A stretch of DNA of 64,000 bases. Origin: Microaerobacter geothermalis (lineage in GTDB: Bacteria; Bacillota; Bacilli; DSM-22679). The notes under the pieces were generated by a model, which made no database searches, had not been told where the DNA came from, and saw nothing but the letters and a program-made list of their open reading frames with translations. This document shows, piece by piece, positions 61,757 to 64,000 of this stretch. Positions within the stretch are counted from its first letter, which is position 1, and each line of letters begins with the position of its first letter. The position numbers and the translations under genes are program-made. The DNA lies in assembly GCF_021608135.1 (NCBI RefSeq), contig NZ_JAKIHL010000013.1, positions 1-64,000 on the forward strand. The letters run 5' to 3'.

Positions 61757-61774
61757 GTAATCGAAAACGATTAC
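61757..61774 (+). promoter_or_regulatory. Inverted repeat before the MBL-fold gene
   Basis: GTAATCG, AAAA and CGATTAC: a 7-bp palindrome 26 bases before the start codon. It could be an operator or a leader hairpin close to the ribosome site. Confidence 0.5.
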
Positions 61775-61799
61775 TTATGGTTAAGGAGATGAAAGTGAA

Positions 61800-62693
61800 A
61801 TGTTTAAGCACCTTCAAGTGATATCCGGTCCAAATAACAGCAGGTTCCCTTACTGCACTTCCCTTCTCATAGCCGATAGAGACATTCACGCAATAGTAGA
61901 TCCGGGAGCCGGTCCTGATGCTTTGCATTCCGCTGTGGGAGAACGCCCAGTGAATCTTGTGATCAACACCCATTACCACTTCGATCATATTTCCGGGAAC
62001 CACTTATTCCCCCATGCCCAAATTTGGATGAATCCGATCGAAGCGGATTTTTTTCCAAATCTTGACCGGGTGGCAGAACGGTTGGGCATCAAGGAGATTT
62101 ATGGCGAAAGAGGGGTTGAGGAATGGAAAGAAAATGTGGCTGATCCGCAAACTCCACAAACTCAATATTCTCCAAGTTGCCGCCATGAATGGTGGCTTTC
62201 CTCACGTTCACCAATTCATGCCTATGCCTATGACATCGAATGGCAGATTGGCCAAACCCGGGTAGTCATGGTCCATGCACCCGGACACACCGAAGGATTT
62301 TGCTGCCCTTACTTTCCCGATGAGGGTCTTGTCTATACCGGAGATATTGATTTGACCAGTTTTGGCCCTTGGTATGCCGACATTGACGGAAACATAGGGG
62401 ATTTTATTGCTTCCGCCCGCCGGATTGCCCAGCTGGATTCCGACTGGTTTCTGACCGGACACCAGGCCGGGATGGTCTCCCGTTCCGAATTCCAAATCCA
62501 ACTGGACCGCTTCCTAAACATCATTGGAGAAAGGCATCATCGCCTTATCCATCTGCTTGAATCAGGAGTAAAACCGGAAGAAATCCATCAGCACGGTCTC
62601 CTCTATATGCCTAAATATCAGACTGACCCCTGGATCGCCATGTGGGAACGGATTGCCATAAGGAAACATCTGGAATGGATGAATGCTAATTAA
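61800..62693 (+). CDS. Metallo-beta-lactamase-fold hydrolase
   Basis: A 297-aa MBL-fold protein. The metal motif THYHFDHISGNH (HxHxDH) is near residue 58, with further ligands in APGHTEGFCCPYF (His near 160) and YTGDIDLTSFGPWY (Asp near 178), and a late TGHQAG (His near 220). Such proteins are hydroxyacylglutathione hydrolases, lactonases, or oxidoreductases; the substrate is unknown. The N-terminus SGPNNSRFPYCTSLLIADRDIHAIVDPGAG fits the first strand. AAGGAG lies about 11 bases before the ATG. Monocistronic. Confidence 0.92.
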   Translation: MFKHLQVISGPNNSRFPYCTSLLIADRDIHAIVDPGAGPDALHSAVGERPVNLVINTHYHFDHISGNHLFPHAQIWMNPIEADFFPNLDRVAERLGIKEIYGERGVEEWKENVADPQTPQTQYSPSCRHEWWLSSRSPIHAYAYDIEWQIGQTRVVMVHAPGHTEGFCCPYFPDEGLVYTGDIDLTSFGPWYADIDGNIGDFIASARRIAQLDSDWFLTGHQAGMVSRSEFQIQLDRFLNIIGERHHRLIHLLESGVKPEEIHQHGLLYMPKYQTDPWIAMWERIAIRKHLEWMNAN

Positions 62694-62759
62694 ACCAAGG
62701 ATATAAGTAAAAGACCGGCACTTCCAAGGACGGCGATGCCGGTTCATTGTGAACCGATC

Positions 62760-62915
62760 TTAATGAAATGATTTCCAAATCTCACCGTTCACATCGATGA
62801 AATCCATGATTCCTGTATAACTATAATCCATATGGACATCCTTATCTATTGGCTTAACTTGTGACAGCTCTTTTAATTTTTTATTTGCGAGTTCCTTTGC
62901 CGTTTTGTTCTTCAT
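62760..62915 (-). CDS. Possible small protein
   Basis: A 51-codon frame, MKNKTAKELANKKLKELSQV at the start and FIDVNGEIWKSFH at the end, occupies the 309-base gap 62694-63002. Codon use resembles neighbouring genes. The ribosome site is poor: AGGGG abuts the ATG, and an in-frame stop lies two codons upstream. It might be a real small protein or a decayed remnant. The gap also contains an ACCGGCA/TGCCGGT hairpin (62714-62743) beyond the MBL gene. Confidence 0.4.
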   Translation of the reverse strand: MKNKTAKELANKKLKELSQVKPIDKDVHMDYSYTGIMDFIDVNGEIWKSFH

Positions 62916-63002
62916 CCCCTAAAGAGTTGCCTGATTCATATAACATTCTCCATTTTTATTTTTTTGGGATATCATATGGAGATTTGTTAGTGGTTGTGCC
63001 TA

Positions 63003-63689
63003 TCAAAAACTACGCCACCAAATTCCTGCACACTCCGGTAATGTTGTTCGTTTTTCCCGGACTACTTTTTCAGATATATCCGTGCCAAAGAAAAATTTTG
63101 TTAGCCGTTCGGCTTCATCAAGATTATCAAATTGATAGTCTGTTCTAATCCAAGTATTCTGAAAATTGTAAACCTTTTCCAACATTGAGTAGTAACCAGT
63201 TAAAAAATCGGGTGGCGATGGAAATTCTACACCAGTACCTAAAGTCTCGAATTTAATTACAGTTCCACCTGGACGCAGGACACGTTTGATTTCGTTAATA
63301 GTTGCTGCGACGTTTTCTTTCCACCCATGAACATTTGAGCTGCCAATATAACAAATACTCCATCCAGATACGAGCACATCGGCACTGTTATCCTCTGCTT
63401 GAATCTTCCTATGATCAGATACTCGTATGTTCCAGTTATTTAAGTTCGCATTTTTTAATTTCTTCGCAGTTACCCGTAACATCGCTTCGGAGGCATCAAG
63501 AGCCAATACGGACTTTGCTTGTTGGGCAATTGGGACTGTTAGTCTTCCAGTTCCCGCCCCTAGATCAATGACATCCTGCCCTTCCAGATTGTGAATACAT
63601 TGAATTCTTTCCAACAAGTTTGGTTGTTTTGAAATAAGTAAATCATACTGTTCAGGTTCTAATCTGTATATTTCCGAGTGATTTGGCAT
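63003..63689 (-). CDS. Class I SAM-dependent methyltransferase
   Basis: A 228-aa methyltransferase of the Rossmann class. Motif I DVIDLGAGTGRLTVPIA (near 40) binds SAM; LALDASEAMLRV, then SADVLVSGWSICYI and EIKRVLRPGGTVIKFETLG (near 133) are motifs II-IV. The substrate is unknown. ATG 63689 has GGAGGGG upstream. It follows a second methyltransferase gene in the same direction, 77 bases away. Confidence 0.88.
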   Translation of the reverse strand: MPNHSEIYRLEPEQYDLLISKQPNLLERIQCIHNLEGQDVIDLGAGTGRLTVPIAQQAKSVLALDASEAMLRVTAKKLKNANLNNWNIRVSDHRKIQAEDNSADVLVSGWSICYIGSSNVHGWKENVAATINEIKRVLRPGGTVIKFETLGTGVEFPSPPDFLTGYYSMLEKVYNFQNTWIRTDYQFDNLDEAERLTKFFFGTDISEKVVREKRTTLPECAGIWWRSF

Positions 63690-63766
63690 GCTATCCCCTC
63701 CATATTGAATTAGCTTACAAAAACGATGATACGGTTTTACGTAACCGGAAGGTCAATGCCCAATAT

Positions 63767-64000
63767 TTATCTAATCGGAACCGCATAGACAATATGGATA
63801 ACATCAGATAATTGCTTTTGTTTTGTAATATAGCCATTGTTCTCAAACCAATCCGAGATATGAGAAACTATGGAAAAATGTTTATCCTCTATTGTCTTTA
63901 TCAAATCCTGATTATCTTTATTGTGTAATACCTCTAAGTATTTCTGTCTCGCAAATTCATCTTCAAACATAAAATCTGCTAAACAAATTCGTCCTTTGGG
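63767..64000 (-). CDS. Partial methyltransferase-like gene at the window edge
   Basis: The C-terminal 77 residues of a protein whose frame stays open to the right edge. PKGRICLADFMFEDEFARQKYLEVL and the end DVIHIVYAVPIR look like the last strands of class I SAM methyltransferases (the usual PGGKxxIADxxF...). The visible ATG at 63970 is therefore probably an internal methionine. The stop is at 63767. The main motifs lie beyond the window, so the assignment is tentative. Confidence 0.6.
   Translation of the reverse strand, partial: PKGRICLADFMFEDEFARQKYLEVLHNKDNQDLIKTIEDKHFSIVSHISDWFENNGYITKQKQLSDVIHIVYAVPIR

Noticed and set aside
1-64000. CRISPR arrays, intact insertion sequences, prophage
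   Set aside because: No regularly spaced repeats of CRISPR type, no transposase or integrase, and no phage structural genes were seen.

Overview
The window looks like chromosome from an endospore-forming, motile member of the Bacillales (low to moderate G+C Firmicutes). The evidence is strong AGGAGG-type ribosome sites; two small acid-soluble spore protein genes and the cortex regulator gene cmpA; a complete sigma-B stressosome operon; mazEF next to alr; and gene order like that of Bacillus subtilis (ydiF-tsaD-rimI-tsaB-tsaE-thiL; alr-mazE-mazF-rsbRSTUVW-sigB-rsbX-tex-cmpA-sprT-tRNAs; rbsRKDACB). I cannot fix the genus. Most genes are on the minus strand. There is no rRNA, CRISPR array, prophage or intact insertion sequence.

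Layout: 0.3-8.6 kb holds an ABC-F ATPase, a large phosphatase-like membrane protein, then the t6A-tRNA modification operon thiL-tsaE-tsaB-rimI-tsaD. A dense, one-directional cluster of DnaA boxes and a palindromic repeat lie between the last two blocks. 8.7-10.8 kb: an NhaC-type antiporter and sspH. 11.0-13.3 kb: eight tRNA genes on the minus strand, interrupted by a TrpD-like gene and accompanied by two short copies of tRNA 3' ends. 13.4-19.1 kb: sprT, cmpA, a chemotaxis receptor, tex and a small zinc-ribbon protein. 19.1-24.8 kb: the full sigma-B regulatory operon, with an internal sigma-B promoter, and the mazEF toxin-antitoxin pair. 25.1-32.5 kb: alr, a small membrane protein, a LolA-like lipoprotein, nnrD/E, acpS, a two-gene ABC exporter and a gamma-type SASP. 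32.6-41.9 kb: ggt, a CDGSH protein, the type III polyketide synthase/methyltransferase pair, a glutamate-synthase-domain protein with a small coiled-coil partner, trpS, pepA and a DODA-type dioxygenase.

42.0-52.7 kb is the most unusual part. It is a histidine-utilisation locus (hutU-hutI-hutG) with a second complete urocanase gene, an AraC-family regulator carrying an atypical receiver domain, a 15-bp tandem repeat at the hutU promoter, a YjiH-type transporter and divergent glnA. No hutH is present. Together these genes would turn urocanate into glutamate and formamide, and glutamate plus ammonia into glutamine. 52.8-60 kb: an alpha/beta hydrolase, an IsdG-like monooxygenase and the complete ribose operon with three LacI-type operators upstream. 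60-64 kb: accessory small enzymes (DUF3298 protein, VOC protein, MBL-fold hydrolase, two methyltransferases), one probable frameshifted gene and a gene running off the window end.

Start codons were chosen by ribosome-binding site and family length, so several differ from the longest reading frame. All functional names rest on motif recognition by eye; no database search was possible.
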